A DNA stretch of 64,000 nucleotides from Flavobacterium franklandianum. GTDB taxonomy: Bacteria > Bacteroidota > Bacteroidia > Flavobacteriales > Flavobacteriaceae. This document shows, one piece after another, positions 1-7,643 of this stretch (position 1 is the first letter of the stretch; every line of letters starts with the position of its first letter). Position numbers and translations under genes: made by a program. The stretch spans positions 62,001 through 126,000 of the forward strand of contig NZ_VJZR01000008.1 of assembly GCF_007097365.1 (NCBI RefSeq), read 5' to 3'. The notes under the pieces were generated by a model that worked only from the letters and a program-made list of their open reading frames with translations, searched no databases and was not told the origin of the DNA.

Positions 1-818
1 CTGTCTAAATCAATAATGATGGTGTTGATTCTTTTCAACGCATCGAAAAAAGCAGCAAAATGATCGTAATGTTCGATTTGTGTAGTCGGGAAGGAGTGGT
101 GTAATCCAAGAATTTCTTCCACGAAAGTACCACCAAATTTTCTCCAATCAATTTGTGGATAAGCCACGTGATGGGCATTGTAATTTCCGGTTGCGCCACC
201 AAATTTTGCTGCAAAAGGAATGTTAAACAACAAACGCATTTGCTCTTCTAGACGTTCTACAAAAACACCAATTTCTTTACCCAAACGTGTTGGCGAAGCC
301 GGTTGTCCGTGAGTTCTGGCTAGCATTGGAATGTCACGCCATTCGATACTCAAATCTTTTAATTTTGAGGTCAAAGTGATTAGTGATGGCATATATACTT
401 TCTCGAAAGCGTCTTTTGTCGAAAGTGGAATCGCTGTATTATTGATGTCTTGCGATGTTAATCCAAAGTGGATAAACTCTTTGTATTGTGATAAGCCTAA
501 TTTTTCGAAAGCATCTTTGATGAAATATTCTACCGCTTTTACATCGTGGTTGGTTACTTTTTCGGTTTCTTTTATCCAAAGTGCGTCTTCGGTAGAGAAG
601 TTTTTATAGATGTTGCGTAAACTTTCGAATAGATTTGGGTTTACGGCTGCAAGTTGAGGTAAAGGAATTTCGCAAAGCGCAATAAAGTATTCAATTTCAA
701 CCAATACACGGTATTTGATTAAAGCTTCTTCTGAGAAAAATTTTGAAAGTGAACTTGTTTTGCTTCTGTATCTCCCGTCGATTGGCGATACGGCGTTTAA
801 TTCGTTTAGTGTAGTCAT
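1..818 (-). CDS. purB: Adenylosuccinate lyase, C-terminus cut off by the window edge
   Basis: Purine synthesis enzyme that cleaves SAICAR and adenylosuccinate, releasing fumarate; cytosolic. The reading frame starts at an ATG at 818 with MTTLNELNAVSPIDGRYR, which carries the SPIDGRY signature of PurB, and stays open for 272 codons to the window start (last residues near EHYDHFAAFFDALKRI). The rest, including the SSxMPxKxNP loop, lies outside the window. A -7 box (TATTTTTG, complement of 842-849) sits 24-31 bases before the ATG and supports this start. The gene stands apart from cobB, 114 bases upstream. Identity is clear from the N-terminal motif and overall pattern; only completeness is unknown. 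Confidence 0.93.
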   Translation of the reverse strand, partial: MTTLNELNAVSPIDGRYRSKTSSLSKFFSEEALIKYRVLVEIEYFIALCEIPLPQLAAVNPNLFESLRNIYKNFSTEDALWIKETEKVTNHDVKAVEYFIKDAFEKLGLSQYKEFIHFGLTSQDINNTAIPLSTKDAFEKVYMPSLITLTSKLKDLSIEWRDIPMLARTHGQPASPTRLGKEIGVFVERLEEQMRLLFNIPFAAKFGGATGNYNAHHVAYPQIDWRKFGGTFVEEILGLHHSFPTTQIEHYDHFAAFFDALKRINTIIIDLD

Positions 819-841
819 TGTTGTTGGTTTTTTAGAAAGCG

Positions 842-849
842 CAAAAATA
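842..849 (-). promoter_or_regulatory. -7 promoter box of purB
   Basis: Minus-strand TATTTTTG fits the Bacteroidota -7 consensus TAnnTTTG. It lies about 25 bases before the purB ATG. No convincing -33 TTG was assigned. Confidence 0.5.
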
Positions 850-857
850 AGGAATAG

Positions 858-897
858 TGTTCAGTATTCAGTGTTTAGTGTTCAGTTTTTTAATTTA
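858..897. repeat. Degenerate tandem phrase between purB and cobB
   Basis: The words GTGTTCAGTATTCAGTGTTT and AGTGTTCAG form a short imperfect tandem repeat of about ten bases per unit. A similar phrase (AGTGTTCAGAACTCAG, then TGAGTATTCA) recurs near 8613-8640. No coding role is seen. Confidence 0.5.
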
Positions 898-932
898 AAT
901 TGATTTTGAAATTGCTATTGCCATTGAAATCG

Positions 933-1625
933 TTATTTCATTTTTTTAAGATCTTTTTGAATAATTTTCATTCCTTTTGAGCCTGTTGTAGCAATGATTT
1001 TGATGTCATTTGGCAAGTCATAAATGGGTACTGGTTTTGGGTCAATGTAAAACACTGGAATGCTTGGTTTGGCAAAATTCATTAAGCCTGCCGCGGGATA
1101 AACTTGTAGTGAAGTCCCAATAATAATAAGAATATCGGCTTTTTCGACAATAGTTACAGCTTCTTCCAAAGCGGGAACTTCCTCGCCAAACCAAACGATA
1201 TGTGGGCGCAATTGGTTTCCTTTATCATCAATATCGCCTGAATTTAAATCGGTTTCCCAGTCTAGAATATAGTTTTGGTTTGCTGTACTTCTTACTTTTA
1301 ACAGTTCACCGTGAAGATGCAGCACATTCGAACTTCCTGCTTTCGTGTGTAAATTATCTACGTTTTGGGTAATGATTGAAACTTCGAAATCCTTTTCTAA
1401 TTCTGCTAAGATTTGATGTCCAAGATTGGGTTGAACCTCGTGTAATTGTTTGCGTCTTTGATTGTAAAAGTCAAGCACCAATTCAGGATTTTTTTGCCAA
1501 CCCTCGGGCGTTGCCACATCCATCACATTATGACCTTCCCAAAGTCCGTCGGCATCACGAAATGTTTTGATTCCACTTTCGGCACTGATTCCTGCTCCAG
1601 TTAAAACGACTAGTTTCTTTTTCAT
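933..1625 (-). CDS. cobB: NAD-dependent deacylase, sirtuin family, zinc-less
   Basis: Sirtuin that removes acyl groups from lysine, using NAD and giving nicotinamide and O-acyl-ADP-ribose; cytosolic. Visible motifs: GAGISAESGI (10-19) for NAD binding, QNVD (87-90), catalytic His105 in HLHGEL, and GTSLQVYPA near the end. FYNQRR supplies Tyr54 and Arg57, matching the YxxR pair that in E. coli CobB and human SIRT5 favours succinyl or malonyl substrates, so a desuccinylase role is likely by inference. The four zinc cysteines expected between HGEL and the second Rossmann half are absent, and the protein has no cysteine at all. Length of 230 residues is normal for the small bacterial class. Starts at an ATG directly before KKKLVVLTGAG. 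Confidence 0.92.
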   Translation of the reverse strand: MKKKLVVLTGAGISAESGIKTFRDADGLWEGHNVMDVATPEGWQKNPELVLDFYNQRRKQLHEVQPNLGHQILAELEKDFEVSIITQNVDNLHTKAGSSNVLHLHGELLKVRSTANQNYILDWETDLNSGDIDDKGNQLRPHIVWFGEEVPALEEAVTIVEKADILIIIGTSLQVYPAAGLMNFAKPSIPVFYIDPKPVPIYDLPNDIKIIATTGSKGMKIIQKDLKKMK

Positions 1626-1636
1626 GTTTTTTTTTT

Positions 1637-1718
1637 ACCGCAGATGCGCAGATTTTTGGAATTATTTTTTAATAATCTGCGAACCGAACCATAGCGAATA
1701 GGCGAAGCAATCTGCGGT
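1637..1718. repeat. Nested palindromic element between cobB and trmH
   Basis: ACCGCAGAT (1637-1645) is complementary to ATCTGCGGT (1710-1718), and inside it CGCAGATT (1647-1654) is complementary to AATCTGCG (1674-1681). The element sits between divergent cobB and trmH. The word CGCAGAT recurs near 28866. It could act as a bidirectional transcription barrier, or be a dispersed repeat with no local role. Confidence 0.6.
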
Positions 1719-1800
1719 TATTTTTTTTCTTTTCTTTCAATTTTAAATTGGAAATAAAACTACTCTTTTTTAGTATTTTTACCAAAAATAATTATGCAAT

Positions 1801-2457
1801 ATGATTGACCTTGATTACCTTAATTTTCTCGAAAACATCCTGACCGAAAATAGAAAATCCAAGTTTTTGAAAGTATTAGAAAACAGAACCAAACATTTCA
1901 CAATTGTAGTTGAAGATGTTTTCCAAATGCACAATTCCAGTGCGGTAATGCGCAGTTGCGAGGTTTTTGGCATTCAGGAATTGAACGTTATTGAAGAGCG
2001 TTACGGAAAAAGTATCGACAAGGAAATTGCGATGGGTGCGCAAAAATGGGTGGATATTAACAAATTTGACAATGTGACTCATTGTGTAGATGCTTTAAAA
2101 AACCAAGGCTATCAAATTATTGCCACAACACCACATGAAAATGATTGTTTGTTGGAAGATTTTGACATTTCGAAACCTAGTGCTTTGTTTTTTGGAACAG
2201 AACGCGATGGATTGTCAAATGAGGTTTTGCAAAAAGCTGATGGATTTCTTAAAATTCCGATGGCGGGTTTTACCGAAAGTTTGAATGTTTCTGTTTCGGC
2301 TGCGATAATTATTCAAAACTTGACCAACAGATTACGACAGTCAGAAATTGATTGGCATTTATCCCAAGAAGAAATTTTGGAAAAGCGTTTGGCTTGGGCC
2401 AAGAGCTCGATAAAAGACATTAAGCGAATTGAGTCAAGGTATTTTTCAGAATTATAA
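1801..2457 (+). CDS. trmH: tRNA (guanosine-2'-O)-methyltransferase, SpoU/TrmH family
   Basis: Trefoil-knot SPOUT methyltransferase using S-adenosylmethionine. The substrate is probably Gm18 in the D-loop of tRNAs, as known for TrmH. Motif 1 appears as HNSSAVMRSCEVFG (about 43-56, with the N and R used in catalysis), motif 2 as FFGTERDGLS and motif 3 as IPMAGFTESLNVSVSAAI, which form the knot. The C-terminal tail (LSQEEILEKRLAWAKSSIKD) matches the TrmH-type extension rather than TrmL or RlmB. At 218 residues it has the usual TrmH length. The ATG at 1801 begins the conserved N-terminal helix. Divergent from cobB across the nested palindrome. Confidence 0.9.
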   Translation: MIDLDYLNFLENILTENRKSKFLKVLENRTKHFTIVVEDVFQMHNSSAVMRSCEVFGIQELNVIEERYGKSIDKEIAMGAQKWVDINKFDNVTHCVDALKNQGYQIIATTPHENDCLLEDFDISKPSALFFGTERDGLSNEVLQKADGFLKIPMAGFTESLNVSVSAAIIIQNLTNRLRQSEIDWHLSQEEILEKRLAWAKSSIKDIKRIESRYFSEL

Positions 2458-2567
2458 AAGTTGCTGTTATTTGGTCTATTTTTTATCGATAATCTACACG
2501 CTACTTGTAAATTAAAGAGTTTTTTGTCCTTTAAACGATTTTAATATTTTTAGTTAGCAATAGTTTA

Positions 2568-2575
2568 TACGTTTG
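2568..2575 (+). promoter_or_regulatory. -7 box for the gene at 2603
   Basis: TACGTTTG fits TAnnTTTG and lies 28 bases before the start codon. No clear -33 TTG at the expected distance. Confidence 0.5.
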
Positions 2576-2602
2576 TAAAGAAATCATAAAAGAAATCATT
2601 TC

Positions 2603-2989
2603 ATGAATACTAAAAATATTTTTACCATGTCTTATCGACAAGATTATTTTGATGGTTATTCAAATGGTCAAAATCCTTTTTTGCAGATAGATTGTAAAAA
2701 AAGCAGTGTTGCTTATATTTCTGGATTTAATTCGGGAAGAATGGATTATGAGGAAATGAATGAGCAAATTTCTAAGGGAATTCCTCAACGCATTGTTACG
2801 ATCAAAGTTTTGGAAGAATTTCTTCTAGCGGGTCTTCTAGGATTAAGTATCGAGGATGCTGATAATTATTCACTCTTCCAACTCAATATTATTGCAAAAT
2901 GGTATCAGAGTGGCATTGAGAAATACGATCCGAGCCATAGTACTTATCTTTTTGATTTTCTTGAGGATAACGGAATCCATGTTGATTAG
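2603..2989 (+). CDS. Conserved-looking small protein of unknown function
   Basis: A 128-residue soluble protein that I do not recognise. It has no signal peptide or membrane segment. The N-terminus is rich in Tyr, Asp and Gly (SYRQDYFDGYSNGQN), followed by mixed alpha/beta sequence and an acidic end (DFLEDNGIHVD). A second in-frame ATG at codon 9, before SYRQDYF, could be the true start. The -7 box TACGTTTG at 2568-2575 leaves room for either. It stands alone: trmH ends 145 bases before, and the next gene converges from the other strand. Base composition is like its neighbours. Confidence 0.7.
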   Translation: MNTKNIFTMSYRQDYFDGYSNGQNPFLQIDCKKSSVAYISGFNSGRMDYEEMNEQISKGIPQRIVTIKVLEEFLLAGLLGLSIEDADNYSLFQLNIIAKWYQSGIEKYDPSHSTYLFDFLEDNGIHVD

Positions 2990-3042
2990 TTTTTTAAATC
3001 AATAAATTCATTAATTACTTTTTCTGACTAAATTGTTAGAAT

Positions 3043-3810
3043 TTATTTCCTTTTCAATATTTTATATTCTTCATAGCAAGAGCTAATAGCATCTAGTATT
3101 TGAAGGTCGTTAGCTGTTTTTACAAATGATTCGGAATAATTACAACGTTCAAGAATTTCGGCAATTTCTTTTTTGTCCACGCCCAAAAGTGCTGCAATTG
3201 TTTCTCGATCATATTTAGTTTCCAAAAGATTTCGAACGGTATCGTCTTTCTTCATTTCTTTCAGCCTTTTGAGTTCATAAGGTTTTTTGCCAAAGAAATT
3301 ATAAAGGGCATCAGCAGGATTAAAGATGGAACCCATCACTTTTCCGAAAGCATTTGGCGAATATTCTCCGGCTTCATACCCTTCGGTCAGCCCTGAAATA
3401 CTATAACGATAATTTTCTTTTACAGGAATCAATTTTGAATCCACTTCGATATAGCCTGTTAAGTTGTAACGCCCAACGATTACTTCCTCTAGCGCATAAG
3501 CTTTTTCGGTCAGTTGGATTTTGGTGGTTTTGGTTTTTACCCAGTCGTTGGTCACTTTAATTCTCAAGGATTGGAATCCTATTATAGTAATGTGAAGTGT
3601 ATCATTTACGGAAACGGCTAGTTCAAAGTTGCCTTTTTCATCTGTAGTAGTTCCTCTTACTTTATTAATGTTGATGATATTTACATTGGGTAAAGGGAAT
3701 TTAGTGTTGTCATTGATAATGGTCCCAGTAACGGTTTGGGCTGGTTCAATAACTTGTGCGAAAGTTGTTGAGGAGAGTATTAAAAAAAAGAAAACTACAA
3801 AATATTTCAT
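3043..3810 (-). CDS. Exported protein with a CarboxypepD_reg-like domain
   Basis: A 255-residue exported protein with a signal peptide (hydrophobic FVVFFFLILSSTTFA, cleavage near 18-19). After it comes a carboxypeptidase-regulatory-like beta-sandwich (about 24-105: TVTGTIINDNTKFPLPNVNI, then GTTTDEKGNFEL and ITIIGFQS). This is the same fold found at the N-terminus of SusC-type receptors. The TonB plug and barrel are absent, so it is not a truncated transporter of normal build. The rest (about 110-255) is charged and helical, with an NLLETKYDRETIAALLG segment. In this phylum such proteins sit in the periplasm or on the inner face of the outer membrane. Substrate unknown. Confidence 0.75.
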   Translation of the reverse strand: MKYFVVFFFLILSSTTFAQVIEPAQTVTGTIINDNTKFPLPNVNIININKVRGTTTDEKGNFELAVSVNDTLHITIIGFQSLRIKVTNDWVKTKTTKIQLTEKAYALEEVIVGRYNLTGYIEVDSKLIPVKENYRYSISGLTEGYEAGEYSPNAFGKVMGSIFNPADALYNFFGKKPYELKRLKEMKKDDTVRNLLETKYDRETIAALLGVDKKEIAEILERCNYSESFVKTANDLQILDAISSCYEEYKILKRK

Positions 3811-3917
3811 AAACTGATTTAAAACTTTAAAAGTAATAAAACGGGATTAAATATTTTGTAGTTTCAGTATAATTATAAGAAAATTAACAAAATGAGTTAA
3901 TTTTCAATTCCCAAATT

Positions 3918-3938
3918 CCCCTCTCCTTTGGAGAGGGG
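3918..3938. terminator. Perfect 9-bp hairpin after the DEAD helicase gene
   Basis: CCCCTCTCC (3918-3926), loop TTT, GGAGAGGGG (3930-3938). It is followed on the plus strand by CTAGGGGTGAGG. It lies 15 bases past the helicase stop codon. There is no long T run, so a dispersed GC-rich palindrome that also stops transcription is as likely as a classical terminator. Confidence 0.55.
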
Positions 3939-3952
3939 CTAGGGGTGAGGAT

Positions 3953-5914
3953 TTAACTTCTTCTTGGTCTTTTTTCTCTTGGAGCATCACCAAAACTTTC
4001 AGAACGTCTTGCTGGTCTTTCTGAGGAACCGCCTTCACGTCTAGGAGCTTCTGAGGATCTAGGTGCTCTTTCAGAGTAGCCGCTAGTTCTTGGAGCTGCA
4101 GTACTTCTTGGTCCAAAACCACCTTCACGTGGAGCTGAACTTTTGTCGCTTCTAAATCCGCCACCAGAACCTTCACGTCTTGGAGCAAAACTTCCTTCTC
4201 TTCTTGGAGCTGAACTTCTTTCTCCACCTGAACGACTTCCGCCAAAACCACCTGAACTTCTTCCGTTGTGATCGCGTCTTCCGCCACCGTCGTTTTTAGA
4301 AATTTCAACATTGATACGACGACCTTCTAATTGTACGTTGTTCAATATTTCCATTACTTTATCTGTGTGTTCTGGGTCGGTGTTAAAGAAAGAGAAACCT
4401 TCTTTTACATCTACTTTGAAAACGTCATCACGACCTAAGTCTAATGTTTCTTTCAAGTAATCTTTCAATGACATCCAATCGAAATTATCTCTTGAACCAA
4501 TGTTCACGAAATATCTTGTAGCTCCGCCATTGTTGTTTTCTCTTTGAGCTCCGTCTCTATCATCACGCTCACGTCTTTCTGAACCTGAAGCTTGATTTGA
4601 AATGTCCCTGTTTTTCTTGTAGTAAGCAATAAAACGGTTGAATTCTACCGATACCATTTTCTTGATTAGTTCTTCTTTCGACAATCCTTCAAGAACGCTG
4701 TTTATAGCTGGAAGGTAGTTGTCAATTTCGTGATCTACTTCGGTATCCTTAATTTTGTTGGCAAGGTGCAACAATTGGATTTCGCAGATTTCGATTCCAG
4801 AAGGAATTGTTTTTTCTTCGAATTTCTGTTTGATGATTCTTTCGATAGAAGAAATCTTGCGGATTTCACTTTTGGTTACAATAACGATAGAAGTTCCTAA
4901 TTTCCCTGCACGACCGGTACGGCCGGAACGGTGATTGTAAGTTTCTATTTCGTCAGGTAATTGGTAGTTTACTACGTGAGTGATATTGTCAACGTCAATT
5001 CCACGAGCTGCAACGTCAGTAGCAACAAGCATTTGGATTTGGCGACCTCTAAAAGATTTCATTACACCGTCACGTTGTGCTTGAGATAAATCTCCGTGCA
5101 AAGCGGCAGCGCTATACCCATCTTCAATTAATTTTTCGGCAACAGCTTGTGTGTCACGTTTCGTTCTACAAAAAACTACCGAGAAAATGTCTGGATTGGC
5201 ATCGGCCAATCTTTTCAAAGCTTCATAACGGTCACGGGCATTTACCAAGTAAAATTCGTGAGAAACCGTCGCTGAACCTGAGTTTTTCGCTCCTACAGTA
5301 ATTTCTACTGGTTCACGCATAAATTGTTTTGCAATTCGTGCTACTTCTTGCGGCATTGTTGCCGAGAATAACCATGTGTTTTTTTCGTCAGGTGTTGTTG
5401 AAAGGATGTTTACGATATCTTCGTAGAAACCCATGTTCAACATTTCATCTGCTTCGTCAAGAATACAGTAATTAATCTGGGAAATGTTTACCAATCCCCT
5501 GTTAATCATGTCTTGCATTCTACCTGGAGTAGCCACAATAATTTGTGCGCCTCTTTTGATGTCCCTAGCTTGGTCAGTAATACTTGCACCACCGTAAACT
5601 GCAACTACATTGATACCTTTTTCGTATTTGGAGTAGTTTTTAATCTCGTTTGTAATCTGCAAACATAGTTCGCGGGTAGGTGATAAAATCAACGCCTGTG
5701 TATTTCTGTTGTTGGCATCAATTTTTTGGATGACTGGAAAACCGAAAGCTGCCGTTTTCCCTGTCCCTGTCTGAGCCAACGCAACTAAATCAATGTCTTG
5801 TTCCAATAATAGGGGAATCGCTTTCTCCTGTACTTCGGTCGGATTCTCAAATCCTAGATCGATAATCGCACGTTGTAGCGATTCACTCAATCCTAATTGT
5901 TCAAATTTGTTCAT
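3953..5914 (-). CDS. DEAD-box ATP-dependent RNA helicase with DbpA domain and RG-rich tail
   Basis: Unwinds or remodels RNA; family members act in ribosome assembly, RNA decay and cold adaptation. Motifs in order: Q motif (NPTEVQEKAIPLLL), Walker A AQTGTGKTAA, PTRELCLQ, TPGRMQDM, DEAD box ILDEADEMLNMG, SATMPQ, and HRSGRTGRAG. A DbpA-type RNA-binding domain follows (YFVNIGSRDNFDWMSLKDYL). The last 110 residues or so are a low-complexity tail rich in Arg, Gly, Ser and Pro with repeated PRREG words. The start is placed at the ATG at 5914. An upstream in-frame TTG at 5938 falls inside the -7 box CAAAAGTA (5936-5943) and so cannot be translated from that promoter. The general class is certain; a CsdA versus RhlE label is not. 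Confidence 0.93.
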   Translation of the reverse strand: MNKFEQLGLSESLQRAIIDLGFENPTEVQEKAIPLLLEQDIDLVALAQTGTGKTAAFGFPVIQKIDANNRNTQALILSPTRELCLQITNEIKNYSKYEKGINVVAVYGGASITDQARDIKRGAQIIVATPGRMQDMINRGLVNISQINYCILDEADEMLNMGFYEDIVNILSTTPDEKNTWLFSATMPQEVARIAKQFMREPVEITVGAKNSGSATVSHEFYLVNARDRYEALKRLADANPDIFSVVFCRTKRDTQAVAEKLIEDGYSAAALHGDLSQAQRDGVMKSFRGRQIQMLVATDVAARGIDVDNITHVVNYQLPDEIETYNHRSGRTGRAGKLGTSIVIVTKSEIRKISSIERIIKQKFEEKTIPSGIEICEIQLLHLANKIKDTEVDHEIDNYLPAINSVLEGLSKEELIKKMVSVEFNRFIAYYKKNRDISNQASGSERRERDDRDGAQRENNNGGATRYFVNIGSRDNFDWMSLKDYLKETLDLGRDDVFKVDVKEGFSFFNTDPEHTDKVMEILNNVQLEGRRINVEISKNDGGGRRDHNGRSSGGFGGSRSGGERSSAPRREGSFAPRREGSGGGFRSDKSSAPREGGFGPRSTAAPRTSGYSERAPRSSEAPRREGGSSERPARRSESFGDAPREKRPRRS

Positions 5915-5935
5915 ATGTATTTTTAAAATTTGCTG

Positions 5936-5943
5936 CAAAAGTA
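5936..5943 (-). promoter_or_regulatory. -7 box of the DEAD helicase gene
   Basis: Minus-strand TACTTTTG fits TAnnTTTG. It lies 22-29 bases before the ATG at 5914 and rules out the upstream TTG as start. Confidence 0.55.
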
Positions 5944-6014
5944 CTGCTAATAAATGAGAAAATCTAATGCAAATTCCAGATTTAATATTTTATTGTTATT
6001 TGAAAATCAATTAG

Positions 6015-6587
6015 TTAGTTTTTTAGGAACGCTATAAGTTGCTCTGTTGCCTTGCCACGATGGCTGATTGTACCTTTTTCTTCGAGCGAAAGTTGTGCAA
6101 AAGTCATCTTATAACCTTCGGGTTTGAAGATGGGATCATAGCCAAAACCCTGATTTCCTGTTTTTTCTAAAGTAATTTCGCCTTTGGAAATTCCTGTAAA
6201 AAGATGCTGTTTCCCATTTAAATTCAATGCAATTACTGTTTTAAACTGAGCTTTTCTATTGTTTTCATTGGATAAAGATTCTAATAATTTATTCATATTG
6301 TCCTCAGAATTACGTTGTTCTCCTGCGTAGCGAGCTGAGAAAACGCCAGGTTCACCGTTTAACGCTTCGACTTCTAGTCCTGTGTCATCTGCAAAGCAAT
6401 CGTAGCCGTATTTTTGGGTTACATAATCAGCTTTCATAATTGCGTTTTCTTCTATAGTATCAGCCGTTTCTGGAATTTCTTCAAAACAACCAATGCTTTC
6501 TAGACTTATAATTTCGATAGTTGAAGGAAGCATTTGTTGGACTTCAACTATTTTATTTTTGTTGTTTGTTGCAAATACGAGTTTCAT
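6015..6587 (-). CDS. rdgB: XTP/dITP diphosphatase (RdgB/HAM1 family)
   Basis: House-cleaning pyrophosphatase that converts dITP, dXTP and ITP to monophosphates, keeping deaminated purines out of DNA and RNA. Family motifs are present: FATNNKNKI at the N-terminus (usual TxNxxK), ADDTGLEVEALNGEPGVFSARYAG in the centre, and FGYDPIF and SHRGKA at the C-terminus. The ATG at 6587 gives the 190-residue length usual for the family. An upstream extension is rejected because the -7 box TATCTTTG (complement of 6614-6621) lies within it. Next to the helicase gene but with its own promoter. Confidence 0.95.
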   Translation of the reverse strand: MKLVFATNNKNKIVEVQQMLPSTIEIISLESIGCFEEIPETADTIEENAIMKADYVTQKYGYDCFADDTGLEVEALNGEPGVFSARYAGEQRNSEDNMNKLLESLSNENNRKAQFKTVIALNLNGKQHLFTGISKGEITLEKTGNQGFGYDPIFKPEGYKMTFAQLSLEEKGTISHRGKATEQLIAFLKN

Positions 6588-6613
6588 ATTTTTAGTTTTG
6601 ATTCGATATAATG

Positions 6614-6621
6614 CAAAGATA
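6614..6621 (-). promoter_or_regulatory. -7 box of rdgB
   Basis: Minus-strand TATCTTTG matches TAnnTTTG, 27 bases before the chosen ATG. Confidence 0.5.
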
Positions 6622-6769
6622 CACCGTTTTGAAAATGGTAATTTCATTTTTTGATTTTCATTTTTAGACTAGATATTACTTTCATCTCTATATCATAAGA
6701 TTAAACTTATGATCTGTTGGTATTTTGGGTAGATAAACAGACTTGCTTTTAGGTTTTATATTTTTTGAT

Positions 6770-6777
6770 TATTTTTG
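6770..6777 (+). promoter_or_regulatory. -7 box of the lipocalin-like lipoprotein gene
   Basis: TATTTTTG fits TAnnTTTG and lies 25 bases before the ATG at 6802. A TTG at 6743-6745 is a possible -33 element, with a slightly long 24-base spacer. Confidence 0.5.
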
Positions 6778-6801
6778 TACACTAACCAATATAATTATGT
6801 G

Positions 6802-7245
6802 ATGAAAAAATTAAATATTTTATTTGCTTCGGTATTAATTCTTGCAACAGTATTCACCTCTTGCACCAAAGATATTAGTGGACCTGTAGATATGGATTAT
6901 CTAGTAGGAAAATGGAATTTCAATAAATCAACTGCGTCATCTAGCGGTTTTACCATCCCTTACACAACTGATTATTTAAAAAATGAAGATGGATGTACTA
7001 AAGATTATGTCGAATTTATTGCTGGAGGTATTGTGAAATTTGGTGATTATAAACCAAATTGTGTATTTGAAGAAAAAATAGGGACTTGGTCTCAAAATGG
7101 AAATAGTATTATAATAAATGTGGTAGGTTCTAGTTTTAATGGCACTTTTGATGTTGCGAGCCTATCATCAATCGAGTTAATATTAAAAATTGACGGCAAT
7201 TACAACGGAAAATCGGGTACTTTAAACTTATATTTTACGAAGTAA
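6802..7245 (+). CDS. Lipocalin-like lipoprotein
   Basis: A 147-residue lipoprotein. Signal peptide MKKLNILFASVLILATVFTSC with the lipid-bearing Cys21. The mature part follows the pattern of small lipocalin-like proteins of Bacteroidota: YLVGKWNF near the N-terminus, a central region with two cysteines, GTWSQNGNSIII, and a final strand GTLNLYFTK. Ligand and role are unknown. The ATG at 6802 is chosen because it starts the signal peptide; earlier in-frame codons overlap the -7 box at 6770-6777. Monocistronic, followed by the two small RNA candidates. Confidence 0.75.
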   Translation: MKKLNILFASVLILATVFTSCTKDISGPVDMDYLVGKWNFNKSTASSSGFTIPYTTDYLKNEDGCTKDYVEFIAGGIVKFGDYKPNCVFEEKIGTWSQNGNSIIINVVGSSFNGTFDVASLSSIELILKIDGNYNGKSGTLNLYFTK

Positions 7246-7319
7246 TACTTTAGAAATTATCTGCTTCATAATATAATGTTAAAGTAATGAAAAGCAGTGT
7301 TTTGAATTAATTTTATTTG

Positions 7320-7327
7320 TACATTTG
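7320..7327 (+). promoter_or_regulatory. -7 box of candidate small RNA 1
   Basis: TACATTTG fits TAnnTTTG, with TTTG at 7301-7304 as a possible -33 element. The 32 bases from here to 7351 match 7630-7661 at 28 positions without gaps. Confidence 0.6.
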
Positions 7328-7333
7328 AGTGTA

Positions 7334-7483
7334 GTTTTGATTAATTACTTGAGCATATAATATCATAAATATTCTATATTAGAAAAAGTATCTCAATAGT
7401 CAGCTATACTGTTTACAGCATAAGTTAGATAATGATAAATCAAAACTTACAAATTGGAGGGCTATAAAAAGCCCTCCTTTTTT
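7334..7483 (+). ncRNA. Candidate small RNA 1 of a tandem pair
   Basis: About 150 nt between a -7 box (7320-7327) and an intrinsic terminator. The predicted 5' end starts at GTTTTGATTAATTACTTG. TTTTGATT (7335-7342) is complementary to AATCAAAA (7438-7445), so the ends can close into a stem just before the terminator. In between is AT-rich sequence with a small hairpin (7405-7411 with 7416-7422, loop TTTA). No open frame worth naming. The promoter, 5' end, closing stem and terminator words all recur in candidate 2. The plan (closing stem around a large open centre) recalls 6S RNA, and a 6S-Flavo family is known from Flavobacteria. The match is inferred, not computed. Confidence 0.6.
7456..7483 (+). 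terminator. Intrinsic terminator of small RNA 1
   Basis: GGAGGGC (7456-7462) pairs with GCCCTCC (7471-7477), followed by six T. Strong rho-independent form. Confidence 0.85.
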
Positions 7484-7629
7484 GTCCAAAATTTTCATGG
7501 AAAGAGTAGGTTTATTTATATTCTAATTTCAATTGTATCTGTTTTATTACAGTTTGAATTATTTCTAAAGCAGGCGAGTTAAATTGAAGTTAAAATATTG
7601 ATTTTTATATTATTGTAAAAATTAAAATG

Positions 7630-7637
7630 TAAATTTG
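7630..7637 (+). promoter_or_regulatory. -7 box of candidate small RNA 2
   Basis: TAAATTTG fits TAnnTTTG, with TTG at 7613-7615 as a possible -33 element. Same position relative to the RNA start as in candidate 1. Confidence 0.6.
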
Positions 7638-7643
7638 ATTATG

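Noticed and set aside
3904-4311. Open frame of 135 codons overlapping the helicase C-terminal tail
   Set aside because: Same strand but another frame of the low-complexity RG-rich tail; its repetitive Glu/Val/Leu product is a by-product of the repeat codons.
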